From Scylla paramamosain (taxonomy: Eukaryota > Arthropoda > Malacostraca > Decapoda > Portunidae): DNA of 64,000 nucleotides. The stretch lies in NCBI RefSeq assembly GCF_035594125.1, contig NC_087155.1, positions 1,527,431-1,591,430 of the forward strand. The letters are read 5' to 3'. The position numbers and the translations under genes are program-made. Below the pieces are notes generated by a model. That model did no database searches. It had not been told where the DNA came from and saw only the letters and a list, made by a program, of their open reading frames with translations. Of the stretch, positions 12,501 to 24,653 are shown one piece after another. The number at the start of each line of letters is the position of its first letter. Position 1 is the stretch's first letter.

Positions 12501-13489
12501 CTCCCCTCAAAAAAAAAAAAAAAAAAATTGCACAGTTTCCTCAAGCCTGTCGAGGGAAAGGGGAGCAGTTACGTGACAAGGAGGCCTTTTCTTAGGCTGG
12601 ACCGCATTCCACAGCAACACAGCAGAACACGCCACGCCCACACCAGCACAGCGACATGCTGCGCTGCCCATCTAGTCACTCTTGCCACACTGAGGTAGAG
12701 AGGCACCAACGATACCCGAGTGGAGAGTTTTGCCATCAGCCCCACTCTTCACCACCATTCTGGGCACCAGCACGTCTCACAGTCAATCAGCGCCCAAGCT
12801 CAAGCAGTAACAATAAAACACAACGTACATGTCTTCCATGGCACAGTGATGAGCGAGCACTCTGTGAGCAGACACACAGCATTGCGTCAATTCAGTTTAG
12901 TCGTTCATGTGTTGGTCGAGAGTGTAGCCTTCTTATCAGCACTGCCTGGTGTTCCTCTTAGTCTGTTTCTGTTGGTTATACTCTTTCAGTGTCTTTCCCT
13001 CTTCTTCCACATTTAACACACTATTGTCTTAGTCTCTTTCACTTTTTTTTTTTCCAGTAAATAGGACTTCATCAATTACACTATCGTCTTCCTCTGTATA
13101 TCGTCTTTGTAACTATCAATTTTATTGCGATCTGCATAAGCTGGACACTAAGAAAGTCGGGGTGTGCACGCTTGCCGCATTCCCCATCGCCCCATCACAA
13201 ACACAGCGCACATTTGTTGTCACGGTCTAAAATGGCTGAGTCCGAGCAGGAAAGCCACGACGTCACAGCCTCAAGAGAACATCACGATACGCAGTAGTGC
13301 TTACTGGTGCATACAAAACACTCACATTTATTAGAAGTAAAGTATATAATTATTGTACATCGTCATATTTGTTCATTTTACGAATACTAAATCTTACATT
13401 AATCCCCCTTCCCCGCAAAAAAAAAAAGTAGATAAGGCTTGTAATTACGGAGGATGTGTTTTAGAGGTAATACAGGGATATTCTACGTA
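12501..13489. other. No gene recognised
   Basis: Mixed-composition sequence with short frames (12480-13016) lacking family motifs. Confidence 0.55.
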
Positions 13490-15080
<1,591 letters not shown>

Positions 15081-16413
15081 CGTGCGTGCATACGCACCGC
15101 GCGCCCCTTTAATGAGTTTTTTGTGTGTGATCTCAAATTCAGCCCAGATTTAAGAAAATGTGTTTACGTAACACTTTTTAATGAGGTTAATAAAGTAAGA
15201 GTTGTTATGCATATAACAAGAATTTACTTTACATGTTGAGAGTTTTGTTTATGAATCATTCATCACACTGTCATCGTCACTGCCAGACCGTTAGTGGCGG
15301 CAGAGTGTCAGGCACTAGTGCAGTAGTTCCCAACCCAAGAGGGGAAAATATAGGGCCCACAAGCTGAGGCACAGACTGCCATGTATTGGACTTCACGCAG
15401 CTTGATGCAGATTGTACGGTTTCTTATTGCTTTCTAGATATGCAAACTTTTCATGTCCAGCACAAAGACTTTACAGTTACCTACAAGGATAAGAATGGAT
15501 TAGAAGAGTAGGTTTTCCAGTATCTAGCCTTTGAAATGTTCAGAGGTGGCTGTTGAACGAAAGAAAAAGTGCCAGAGCAGACCAGTGTGTGAGCAAAGAC
15601 CCGCGTGGCATAAGCACTGGAAAGAATGACCATGATCGCCGCTCCGTGACTGATCTCGTTTTGACGGCGTGACTCGGTTTAATATCTATAGTCTGCGTCG
15701 CCAGTAACACACTCCTGCACTTTCCTCCCTGCTTAGTTATGTTTCTCTACCTGTATCTTTGTAACAGTCTCCTTTACTCCCTGCCTTTATCTTTCTCCAG
15801 TATCTTTGCAACACACTTACACGGCTTGTCTGTATCCCACTCCTTGGCTTTGTTCTTCTCACTGTATCTTTAGAATACACTCTCCGCTTTTTGCCTGTAT
15901 CTTCGTCTCTGGTATGCTGTGTTATAATTGTATCTCTGGAAGATTCCTATGCCATCAGTCTGTATCTCACTGTATCTTAGTAAGGCATTTCTCACTTCTT
16001 GCCTGTATGTTTTGTTCCTCCAACTGTTTCTCTGAAACATACTCCTTCAATCCCTTTCTGTGTCTCCTCCCCTGGACGCGTTCGTATCCCTGTACCACGA
16101 AGCTCACGGTTTTTCCTCTCACCACATGACTAAGATATTCGGCTTCATTGCTCAAGTCTTCCCTTACGGTCGTCTTGCGTTAACATTACTTCGATACCCC
16201 CACGTCACGGCCCTAAATCACTGTTATATATAGCTCCACCACCTCCCTCCCACATTTTTCACTGTAGGCAGGTGGAAAGAGACAAATAGACAGGGCTGGG
16301 CAGGGCGAAGGAGGCACACGTGTAGGTAAAGACAGGAGATGTTAGAACATCGGGACACGAGTCAATAAATACACACTCATTACCATATTCACCAGGTGTT
16401 TTGTTCCCCGCAG
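15081..16413. other. No exon recognised upstream of cadherin exon 1
   Basis: 15720-16130 is rich in repeated TGTATCT..CT blocks (a degenerate 40-50 bp tandem pattern with CTGTATCTTTG-like cores). Otherwise intron-like. The exon that would precede 16414 in phase 1 is not seen. Confidence 0.55.
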
Positions 16414-16539
16414 CCACGAGTCTCCTCCCCGACCAATCCTCGCCCCTGGAGTTCTCGGCGCCCTGCTACTGTGCCGCCCTGCCCGAGGACAGCCCCTTGG
16501 CGGCCGTGGTAGGCACCCTCATCGCCACACACACGCATG
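16414..16539 (+). CDS. Cadherin exon 1 of window (start of an EC repeat)
   Basis: The exon follows the acceptor TTCCCCGCAG and ends at the donor CATG|GTGAGTAC. It is 126 nt, phase 1 on both sides. The product includes [18 protein letters not shown] and [13 protein letters not shown]. This is the usual opening of an extracellular cadherin repeat: an F-x-x-P-x-Y strand, then E-D-S-P, then a hydrophobic strand. The split glycine codon is completed by the exon at 41128. A 155-bp AT microsatellite starts 33 bp after the donor. The preceding exon is not in the window. Confidence 0.85.
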
Positions 16540-16569
16540 GTGAGTACCACTTGAACATAGATCTTATCA

Positions 16570-16886
<317 letters not shown>

Positions 16887-18001
16887 TAACTAATTCTCTT
16901 TTTTTTTTTGAGCGGCAAGAGCCCCGAGGAGCTTCTTCATGAGAAGTATTGAAAGTACGACTCTTCAAGGCTACCGTCCCTCTATCTACGGACGCTACAT
17001 CGACGATATTTTTGTCAGAGTAAAGGACATGTAAGAACTACTAAACTTCAAGCAACGCCTCACCTGCTCTTCTGGCCTCAATTTTACATTTGAAGAAGCT
17101 TCCCTTCCTTGATGTCCTAGTCTCCGCCTGCAACTCTGGTTTCAAGACAACAGTTTACGTGACAGAAACCAACAAAGGACTCTGCCTCAACGGTAACAGC
17201 GAGTGCCCAGAACGCTACCTTCGCTCCACGATCAGCGCTTACATCCGCCGAGCACTTTCCCACTGCTCTTCGTGGAAAAGCCTCCACTGAGAACTGGAGA
17301 GGCTCAGCCAGATCCTCGTCGACAACGGGTACAGAAACAGCGACATCATCGCAGCAATAAATCGTGCCGTAGACAAGTGGTACTGCCAGCCAGAGAAAAA
17401 CACCACAGGTAGAGAAAATATCAAGTTATACTACAGAAGCTTCATGTCACAAGACTACAAGGCAGAAGAAAGAATAATAAAAGACATTATCTACAGAAAC
17501 GTCAAACCTGAAGATCCAGAAAAAAAAAAAAAACGACTCCAGCTCACCATCTACTACAAAAGCATGAAAACATCAAATCTACTAATCAGGAATCGACCCA
17601 CGCAGACAAGGACAGCTTTGCAGCAAGACAATTTTAGACAACGAAAGAGACCTACGCCGACTACTGTTCTTAGAAGCCATCAACATTACAAGTTCAGAAA
17701 CGTCCGTCAACACACAAGTACGGAATTTTCAAGTTCTTCCCATCCTGAAATGCAGAACACGGAAACACCCTGCGCCCCCGATCAGCCAATGAGAACTCAC
17801 GCCTACCTGCTCTGGACAAGCCGCCGATTTACCAGTTAGAAGCCACGCTAGTTACCCTCACGGAATATAAGGAGGTCTACATACTGCCTTGCCTCACTTC
17901 GCCCGAAGATGTTCCCTTGGCAGGAACGAAACGTCGCATTCAACAGTTTAACTTTTGACAGCTCCTCGGGGCTCTTGCCGCTCAAAAAAGAGAATTAGTT
18001 A
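16887..18001 (+). mobile_element. Penelope-like element remnant between inverted repeats
   Basis: The arms 16887-16933 and 17960-18001 are inverted copies sharing GCGGCAAGAGCCCCGAGGAG and an AATTCTC block. Between them the plus strand reads YGRYIDDIFVRVKD (the RT catalytic D-D motif), LPFLDVLVSACNSGFKTTVY, RRALSHCSSW, ILVDNGYRNSDIIAAINRAV and LQLTIYYKSMKTSNLLIRN. These are hallmarks of Penelope-like reverse transcriptases. A frame change near 17622 leads to DNFRQRKRDLRRLLFLEAIN, the C-terminal end of a GIY-YIG nuclease, but the GIY-YIG core is missing. It is a 5'-truncated, internally deleted copy. Confidence 0.8.
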
Positions 18002-18036
18002 GATAAATAGGGAAAAACACAGCAGAAGCTGAACAA

Positions 18037-18323
<287 letters not shown>

Positions 18324-18360
<37 letters not shown>

Positions 18361-18377
18361 ATCTACTGCTGCTGCCG

Positions 18378-18440
<63 letters not shown>

Positions 18441-18444
18441 TTAC

Positions 18445-18509
<65 letters not shown>

Positions 18510-18647
18510 AAGCGCTCATGGGTAATAACACCCAAAAAAAAGAGAAAGTTACACTGTCTGGAAAGTTTCATCGTTTCCCATGATTCTGGCGTGGCGCCTG
18601 TGTTAGTGAGGGAGGTGTGGATCCTGTCCCGTGGTGATGTGATGGTT

Positions 18648-18680
<33 letters not shown>

Positions 18681-18690
18681 ACGTCAACCA
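18324..18690. repeat. TG, CTA, AG and GTA microsatellites in series
   Basis: TG (18324-18359), CTA (18374-18440), AG (18447-18506) and GTA (18641-18679), separated by short unique stretches. Confidence 0.9.
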
Positions 18691-18694
18691 CACC

Positions 18695-19327
18695 ATGACG
18701 TGCAAAAAGGGGGGATTCGTATGTATCAGGCACGATGAGGTGAGAGATCTGACCGCCAGCATGCTCAGGGAGGTGTGCCACGATGTCTCCACTGAACCGA
18801 TCCTCCTGCCGCTAGACGGCGAGCACCTGCGCTACAGAACAGCCAACACCTCCAACGAGGCTCGAGTCGACGTCAGTGCACGAGGGTTCTGGACAAGGGG
18901 ACAGAAAGCATTCATGGACATACGGATCTTTGACCCGATGACCGCCTGTCACCACGAACTCTCCCTGGAGGCCGCCCACCGCAAGAATGAGCAGGAGAAG
19001 ATCCGAGCGTATGGGGAGAGAATCCAACACGTTGACCAGGGCAGGTTCACACCTCTGGTCTTCACCACATCTGGCGGGATGGGCTCCAAGGCTCAGTGCT
19101 TCTACTCAAGACTAGCCGACCTAATGGCAGAAAAGAAGCACCAGCCAAGGAGCCATGTCGTCGCATGGATGAGGTGCCGTCTCTCATTCTCCCTCCTCAG
19201 ATCTGCCCTCCTGTGTCTCAGGGGGACAAGGCATTCCACTCCCATACCTGCAGACTTACGAGGCCTCGACTGCGAGGCTACAGTGGTGGAGAGTGGCATA
19301 AGAGTAGATAGAGTAGAGGTAGAGTGA
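18695..19327 (+). CDS. Retroelement-associated conserved protein fragment
   Basis: 210 residues from ATG 18695, intact. The run CKKGGFVCIRHDEVRDLTAS, then MLREVCHDV, AFMDIRIFDP, SLEAAHRKNEQEKIRAYGER, FTPLVFTTSGGM and RCRLSFSLLRSALLCLRGTR is a pattern I know from many uncharacterised invertebrate proteins. It is usually the C-terminal end of retroelement polyproteins. The spaced D, D-x-R and E...K residues could be a degenerate PD-(D/E)XK nuclease, which is inference. A short 3' region with AATAAA near 19449 leads into the GTA microsatellite that the Polinton split. GTA repeats also cut its 5' side, so it is a truncated copy. Confidence 0.55.
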   Translation: MTCKKGGFVCIRHDEVRDLTASMLREVCHDVSTEPILLPLDGEHLRYRTANTSNEARVDVSARGFWTRGQKAFMDIRIFDPMTACHHELSLEAAHRKNEQEKIRAYGERIQHVDQGRFTPLVFTTSGGMGSKAQCFYSRLADLMAEKKHQPRSHVVAWMRCRLSFSLLRSALLCLRGTRHSTPIPADLRGLDCEATVVESGIRVDRVEVE

Positions 19328-19459
19328 ATTTATAGTTAACAACTAATGTTTATATTATAGAGTATTAGATATGGTTGGATGCCACAGTCATTAGCGGGAG
19401 CTGGGGCTAATGACCTCCAAGTAATGGAGCCCCTAATTGACACATCAATAAACATGGGG

Positions 19460-19652
19460 TGGAGGTATTATTAAATTAAGTAGTACTAGTATTAGTAGTA
19501 GTAGTGGTAGTATTAGTTGTAGTAATAGTGGTGGTTGTGGTGATGGTGGTAGTAGTAACAGTAGTAGTAGTAATACTAGTAGTGGTAGTAGTAGTGGTAG
19601 TAGTGGTAGTAGTAGTACTAGTAATATTACTATTAGTAGTGATAGTACTAGT

Positions 19653-19686
<34 letters not shown>
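19460..19686. repeat. GTA/GTG microsatellite, Polinton target (left half)
   Basis: Imperfect GTA repeat. The right half resumes at 35443-35580 after the Polinton. Confidence 0.9.
19681..19686. repeat. Left target-site duplication GTAGTA
   Basis: GTAGTA sits directly outside the left AG terminus and recurs directly outside the right terminus at 35443-35448. Six bases is the usual Polinton duplication length. Because the target is itself a GTA microsatellite, the match alone is weak evidence; its exact placement next to both termini is what supports it. Confidence 0.75.
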
Positions 19687-21160
19687 AGTAGTTGGGAAAT
19701 TGCCACCAGAGTCGCCCTTCGCAATATGGCATGCCGTCAGAGTCGCCCCTGGGTGGGTGGGGTGGGGGGTGGGGTCCCCCCACCCCCCACCCCACCCCAC
19801 CCCAGGGGCGACTCTGACGGCATGCCATATTGCGAAGGGCGACTCTGGTAGCAATTTTCCATAGACCCAGGCTTGGGAAAGTGGGGTGATTCACGACGGC
19901 AAACACCAAGGGGGAGGGGGGGGGGAGCGGGACGGTGACGGCGACACTGACGGAGAGGTGGGGAGGCGTGCGTCCTTATCCTTCGGGGACGATGGAGGAT
20001 GGGAGAGGGGAGGGGGGAGGGGGAGGGGGGGGATGGGGATCCCATCCCACCCCCTGGAGCGACTCTGATGGCATGCCATATTGCGAGTGTGGACCTTATC
20101 AAGTTGCAATGGGGAAACCTGACAGCAATTTTCCGTAGACTTCAGTGGCAGTCCATTTCAGGATGGAGACCCAGGCTTGGGAAAGGGGAGGGTGGCGATT
20201 CACGACGGCAACACCAAGGGGGTGGGGGGGAGGGAGGGGGGAGGGACGGTGACGGCGACACTGACGGAGAGGTGGGGGGGCGTGCGTCCTTATCCTTCGA
20301 CGACGATGGAATGACTAAATGAATCAATGATGGTGGGTGGAAAATAATTGAGTGAAAGGAGGGAGGGGGGGGGAGGGTGTGGACTGGCGGCCAGACGTGG
20401 AAGTCGCCACACACACGCGTGGCTAGGGGACTGTGACGGCAATGCCGTGTAGGTCGCCCTTTCACGTCCCCCCCACCCCCAACCCACCCACCCAGGGGCG
20501 ACTCTGACGGCAAGCCATATTGCGATGGTGATCCTGATAGCAATTTTCCATAGACCCATGCTTGGGAAGAGGGGGGTGATTCACGACGGCAAACACCAAG
20601 GGGGGGGAGGGGGAAGGGGGGGGAGCGGGACGGTGACTGCGACACTGACGGAGAGGTGGGGGGAGGCGTGCGTCCTTATCCTTCGGCGACGATGGAATGA
20701 CTAAATGAATCAATGATGGTGGGTGGAAAATAATTGAGTGAAAAGGGGGTGGAGGGGGGGAGGGGAGGTGGGGGTGGGGGGGGACTGGCGGCCAGACGTG
20801 GCAGCCGCCCGCCACACACGCGTGATTAGGGGGACTCTGACGGCGCATGCCATAGAAGTCGCCCTTTCCCTTTCATTCACGGAATCCTGGAGGGTGGGAT
20901 GACTGAGTGTTGCCATCACGCGTTCCCTCCGACATCTCAATACATCCCCTATGGTCAAGGTCGTCGCGACAGCCTCACGAGGTTCCGTTACCTGTCCATC
21001 GTTTTTACCTGGAGGAAGCGTCTGTGACGGCCAGGGCGGAGCGGCGGCCTCTTCCACTTTCACCGACCGCCAGCGGCGTGGGCTGACGTAATACTTATGC
21101 CGGATGGTCACCTTATTATTATTATTATTATTATTAATATTATTATTATTATTATTATTA
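19687..21160. repeat. Left terminal inverted repeat of the Polinton
   Basis: This segment is the reverse complement of the right end. The outer 170 bp matches 35267-35442 and 20441-21150 matches 34470-35260. Between these, 19870-20440 is extra sequence made of further copies of the same modules, so the left repeat is about 0.5 kb longer. The outer part folds back on itself: 19698-19775 pairs with 19780-19857 around a G-rich/C-rich centre. A motif containing GCATGCCATATTGCGA recurs near 19815, 20072, 20513 (variant) and 20836 (partial). The inner end is an ATT microsatellite at 21114-21161. Confidence 0.9.
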
Positions 21161-21251
21161 TTAGAAAGGTTATGCAGAGTCGATGGAACATTTTATTTTT
21201 ATTAGGACAAATACAGCTCATTGCTTATTAGGGCAAATACATCTCTTTCAT

Positions 21252-21771
21252 TCAAAACATTTGCGAATTGAAGGCGAAGAGATCATCGTCATCGCTGTCA
21301 ATGACGGGCGTAGTTTTAATAACTCTAGGAACCAGCTTCTTACGAGGGGCGGCTGGAGCAACGGGGAGTTTTGGTGTGCTGTCGTCCTCTGGCGTGTTAG
21401 GGGGAATATTCTTTTTTTTTCTGTTTTCCTGCGACTTCTTCTTCGCCTCCTGACCCTCTTTGCCGCCTACTGTCGACTCATCTGACCGTTGCGGCTGTGC
21501 TTCGGTCGGAGGTGGCATCAGCGACTCCTGAGGTGGCGGAATCGACTGCGATGCCGGCTGCTGCTGTTGCGACTCCTGTCCTGATTGAGCGTCAGGAGGT
21601 GGGCTGGCCGGCAGTGGCGACATGTCGTCATCACTGAAGATCAATTTCTTCTTTGCAGGTTCTGACATTTTCTCCACATTGACATCCTCATGGTCAGCAC
21701 GGCTTCGCTTACCCCCAGCATCGCTCAGATAGATATCAAAGCGGAAAGAGATGCGTTCTGTAACAGACAAG

Positions 21772-21802
<31 letters not shown>

Positions 21803-21970
21803 GATGAGAACAATGGAAAAGTTTTTATTTCCCCTCCCACTCTCCCTCTTCTTATTCATTGGCAAAGAACGTTAATGTAATTTACAATGGTGAAGATGTC
21901 AGATGCCGTGCAAGGTAATGGCGTACTCACCCGCAGTTCTCAAGATGAAACGTTTGTTAGCTTGCTCCAT
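21252..21970 (-). CDS. Two-exon Polinton gene of unknown function
   Basis: Exon 1 is 21931-21970 (start ATG at 21970, donor GCGG|GTGAGTAC). Exon 2 is 21252-21757 (acceptor CTTGTCTGTTACAG, preceded by a long T tract). The split codon joins in frame and gives 181 residues. The first 35 residues include RISFRFDIYLSDA and could be structured. The rest is Pro-, Gln-, Ser- and Lys-rich, with a basic KKKSQENRKKK patch and acidic DSDDDDLF near the C terminus, so it is mostly disordered. It is the last gene before the left terminal repeat. I do not recognise a family. Its place next to the virion genes suggests a structural or DNA-associated role, but that is inference. Confidence 0.7.
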
Positions 21971-22086
21971 TCTTGGAGATGAGGCTTCGACGTCCGACTG
22001 GGTTGAGAGGTGATGGCGAAGTGACGCTTATCCGTCAGCAATTACCCCATATTGACCCCGTTTCCCACCCCCACCCCACCCCCAAT

Positions 22087-22659
22087 CTACCTTATTACCG
22101 CTTTACAGATGTTACGACATCTCGCCCGGCTGCCGGCTGGGCAAAACGTAGGCATGCAATGCGGCATATTACGAAATATTACGTATGCCATACGAGTAAT
22201 TTTTTTGTCATTATATAGATATTGATGCTTTTTGAAGGTGGCGTGAATAATGCACATTGCACGTTTTAATGTATGCCAACTCAGTAGAAGGCAAAAGAAC
22301 ATGCAATAAATGCCACACACGAGGGAATTCAACCCCTGAAGTCGATAATTTAATGTGCTAATTTTCATATGTGGACAAGTTTGCATAAAATGATGTAAGA
22401 CAGCGGAATTGTATTTGGGATGCAAGTTATAGCTATCGTAATAGCCTATGGTCTGACTTTGAAAATTAAGATAAACAGTAATCCAGTGGCCCATGGTCTT
22501 TGAGTCACTCAATGTATTTAGAATGAAAACGCATGGCTTCACCTGTTTTCTGGCAAGATTTATCAGATCTGTCACATGGCGATGATCGTGACAGCCTAAA
22601 AAATAAACTCGATCGCCCAAGATGCCTGCTAGACCGGCCTGTATTTCACGTGCATTCAT
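22087..22659 (-). CDS. PRO: Adenain-like cysteine protease (virion maturation)
   Basis: A 190-residue protein of the adenovirus-type maturation protease family (C5/Ulp1-like). Family knowledge: it cleaves capsid and core precursors during virion assembly. The catalytic set is visible in the right order: His58 in TMGHWITVYL, Asp75 in GYYDSYN, Gln108 and Cys115 in LQGLNSLVCGIYC. The length fits Polinton PRO proteins. The start lies 6 bp after the major capsid stop codon, so the two are tightly packed. The Arg/Cys-rich C terminus is not diagnostic. The frame is intact. Confidence 0.9.
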   Translation of the reverse strand: MNAREIQAGLAGILGDRVYFLGCHDHRHVTDLINLARKQVKPCVFILNTLSDSKTMGHWITVYLNFQSQTIGYYDSYNLHPKYNSAVLHHFMQTCPHMKISTLNYRLQGLNSLVCGIYCMFFCLLLSWHTLKRAMCIIHATFKKHQYLYNDKKITRMAYVIFRNMPHCMPTFCPAGSRARCRNICKAVIR

Positions 22660-22665
22660 GACGGC

Positions 22666-24033
22666 TTATGCGCGGACAATGCAGCGAACGTGACGATAAT
22701 GATCAATTTCTATGACGCCAGTAGTGTCGGCGAAAAACATTATGACGCGGTTGTGATTACGTCCCTTGGCAAACGACAGATTAATTCTTAGATTTCCTGA
22801 TTTATCCAGAGGGATGGCATTGTGCACGTCCTCCGTCACAAAGTTAAAGAAACATACTGTCCGACCTTTATTAAATGCATCAAATGTTAGGGAATTACGC
22901 GTGTCCAATCCTAGTGACTCAAGGGTCGTGTAAAACAATTTTGACGCGTGATGCGGGAAAGAGCTGCGAATGTTATAAATGGTCGCCCCGTTCACGGTGA
23001 TATGTACATGTGACAGATCGGCGTGTTGAAAATATAAACCATTCTTATCAATTACGCCTTGTAAGCTGTCCATATCAACTATTGCCATGGTCAAATTTTG
23101 AGGTATGATTTGCGCGAAAGGTAATTCGGCAATCAAAGACGTTTGATTGGCGGCTAACACATACGTTTTATTGAGCGTTCTATTAAAAGTGTATTGCATT
23201 GGATTTCGAGTCAAGGAGTTATTTAACGATTCTAAGGCGGGCGGATGTGGCGTGACGCGGTCAACCCATAACTTAGCCATCTCGAGCTTAAATTTGAAAC
23301 TGCTGGCATCTTGGTGTGAATTAAGAATCCATGTTTTGTTAGCCAATTCTAATCGAATTCTCACATTAACAGAGTCAAGCAGATAAGCGTCCAGACTTGA
23401 TATATCCGAAAACAAAGGCGCAGTCATCGAAATGCCGTGCGTTTTACAATCTTTCATCATTTGTTTCTCGTCTTTATTCCCTCCCGTGAAATAGTCTTCA
23501 TCAAATTTATTGATTATGCCTTTTGATCCATCATAATCGCGGTGGTAGAAGGCGACGCGACCGATAGAGTCAATTTTATCCTGAGGGATTGTTGTAATCA
23601 TTTTAATGAAGGCGTGATAGTTGAACAAAGAGGATGACTCCACAAGCTGTTCGTTAAAATAACAAGCGCATGACTTAAACATCGTATTATTCAAACCATT
23701 ACTAAAAACGACGTGATCGTCATCGTCTAGTGGCGCGCCGTCTGCCTTCGTCGCGCTAACTCGCAATTCTAGAGACAGCGTTGATAGATCCAAAAATTGC
23801 CCTGGAATACCAGGCAGTCTAAATTCAATGTAAGGATCGTTGATCCCCGCATGATTATTAGCATTTGCGTCTAAATTAACGGGTAATACGTCCAACTTTC
23901 CCCTCGCAGCGACTGACGATTCGATGGTATGCAAGCGATTCACCCGCGGAAAGTTCTCACTCACGGCAGTCAGATAATTGCTCAGGGGGGTGGAGGTCGC
24001 TCCACCCTGCACATCCGGACCGTAATGAGTCAT
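22666..24033 (-). CDS. MCP: Major capsid protein, double jelly-roll type
   Basis: A 455-residue protein forming the presumed hexon-like capsomer of the Polinton virion. Features shared with Polinton and adintovirus capsid proteins are FLDLSTLSLELRV near residue 80, NNTMFKSCACYFNEQLVESS with FNYHAFIKMI near 115-145, and a C terminus ending in a strand-rich VIMFFADTTGVIEIDHYRHV. The position between the pX-like and PRO genes is the usual one. The start codon is 13 bp after the pX-like stop. The frame is intact. Assignment rests on motif resemblance and gene order; a structure prediction should show two jelly rolls. Confidence 0.85.
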   Translation of the reverse strand: MTHYGPDVQGGATSTPLSNYLTAVSENFPRVNRLHTIESSVAARGKLDVLPVNLDANANNHAGINDPYIEFRLPGIPGQFLDLSTLSLELRVSATKADGAPLDDDDHVVFSNGLNNTMFKSCACYFNEQLVESSSLFNYHAFIKMITTIPQDKIDSIGRVAFYHRDYDGSKGIINKFDEDYFTGGNKDEKQMMKDCKTHGISMTAPLFSDISSLDAYLLDSVNVRIRLELANKTWILNSHQDASSFKFKLEMAKLWVDRVTPHPPALESLNNSLTRNPMQYTFNRTLNKTYVLAANQTSLIAELPFAQIIPQNLTMAIVDMDSLQGVIDKNGLYFQHADLSHVHITVNGATIYNIRSSFPHHASKLFYTTLESLGLDTRNSLTFDAFNKGRTVCFFNFVTEDVHNAIPLDKSGNLRINLSFAKGRNHNRVIMFFADTTGVIEIDHYRHVRCIVRA

Positions 24034-24046
24034 CTTTGCGACTAAG

Positions 24047-24487
24047 CTAAATATTGAAGATATCTGCTTTATAGCAAGTCTTTCTTTTCAGTTGCCTGGT
24101 TGGTGGTTTTCTCTTTTTTTTTTTTTTTCCGACTCCAACTTTCCTCTTTTTCATTACTCGTCCGCCTCGAACTATCCTTTCCCCCACACCCTTCACGGCT
24201 GCAACACCTCTATTTCTTAATGATTCGCGAAGTCGCTTCCCTTCTAAAACATCTGTTAATAAACCTTTTCCCATTTGGAGCGCTTCGGGTGCTACAGTGC
24301 GCATGAGAAAGGGAATTGCTCTTTTAGCAAAGCCACTCAAAACGGAAAATAGACCGCCACCTCTTCTTGAATGGGGTGGAATAAAAACCCGGATGTCGTC
24401 TAAACCTCCACCTTTGCTTTGCGTAAAAAGCAAGTCGTATTCCGCTCGAGTGGGAGGTGTGAACGCTCTCGTCATGATGGTTGTCAC
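24047..24487 (-). CDS. pX-like basic virion core/minor capsid protein
   Basis: 146 residues. A glycine-rich and hydrophobic middle (HSRRGGGLFSVLSGFAKRAI, then TVAPEALQMGKGLL and DVLEGKRLRESLRNRG) is followed by a strongly basic tail with KKKKKRKPPTR. This matches the small proteins found upstream of the major capsid gene in Polintons and adintoviruses, compared in the literature with adenovirus pX/pVI. Likely role: condensing DNA or acting on membranes inside the virion. Confidence is good for the family and modest for the role. Confidence 0.75.
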   Translation of the reverse strand: MTTIMTRAFTPPTRAEYDLLFTQSKGGGLDDIRVFIPPHSRRGGGLFSVLSGFAKRAIPFLMRTVAPEALQMGKGLLTDVLEGKRLRESLRNRGVAAVKGVGERIVRGGRVMKKRKVGVGKKKKKRKPPTRQLKRKTCYKADIFNI

Positions 24488-24653
24488 GTCATGAATAAGA
24501 CGTCGAGCATAATCACCAGCTATTTATTTCTGTCTGATATGCTGCTCCCGCCATGATCAAAATAAATAATAACGGTCACCCCAATTAAGGAATACATTTA
24601 TACTCGATTTGTCAAACACACATCAACTTTATTTTAAAATTTACATGATATAG

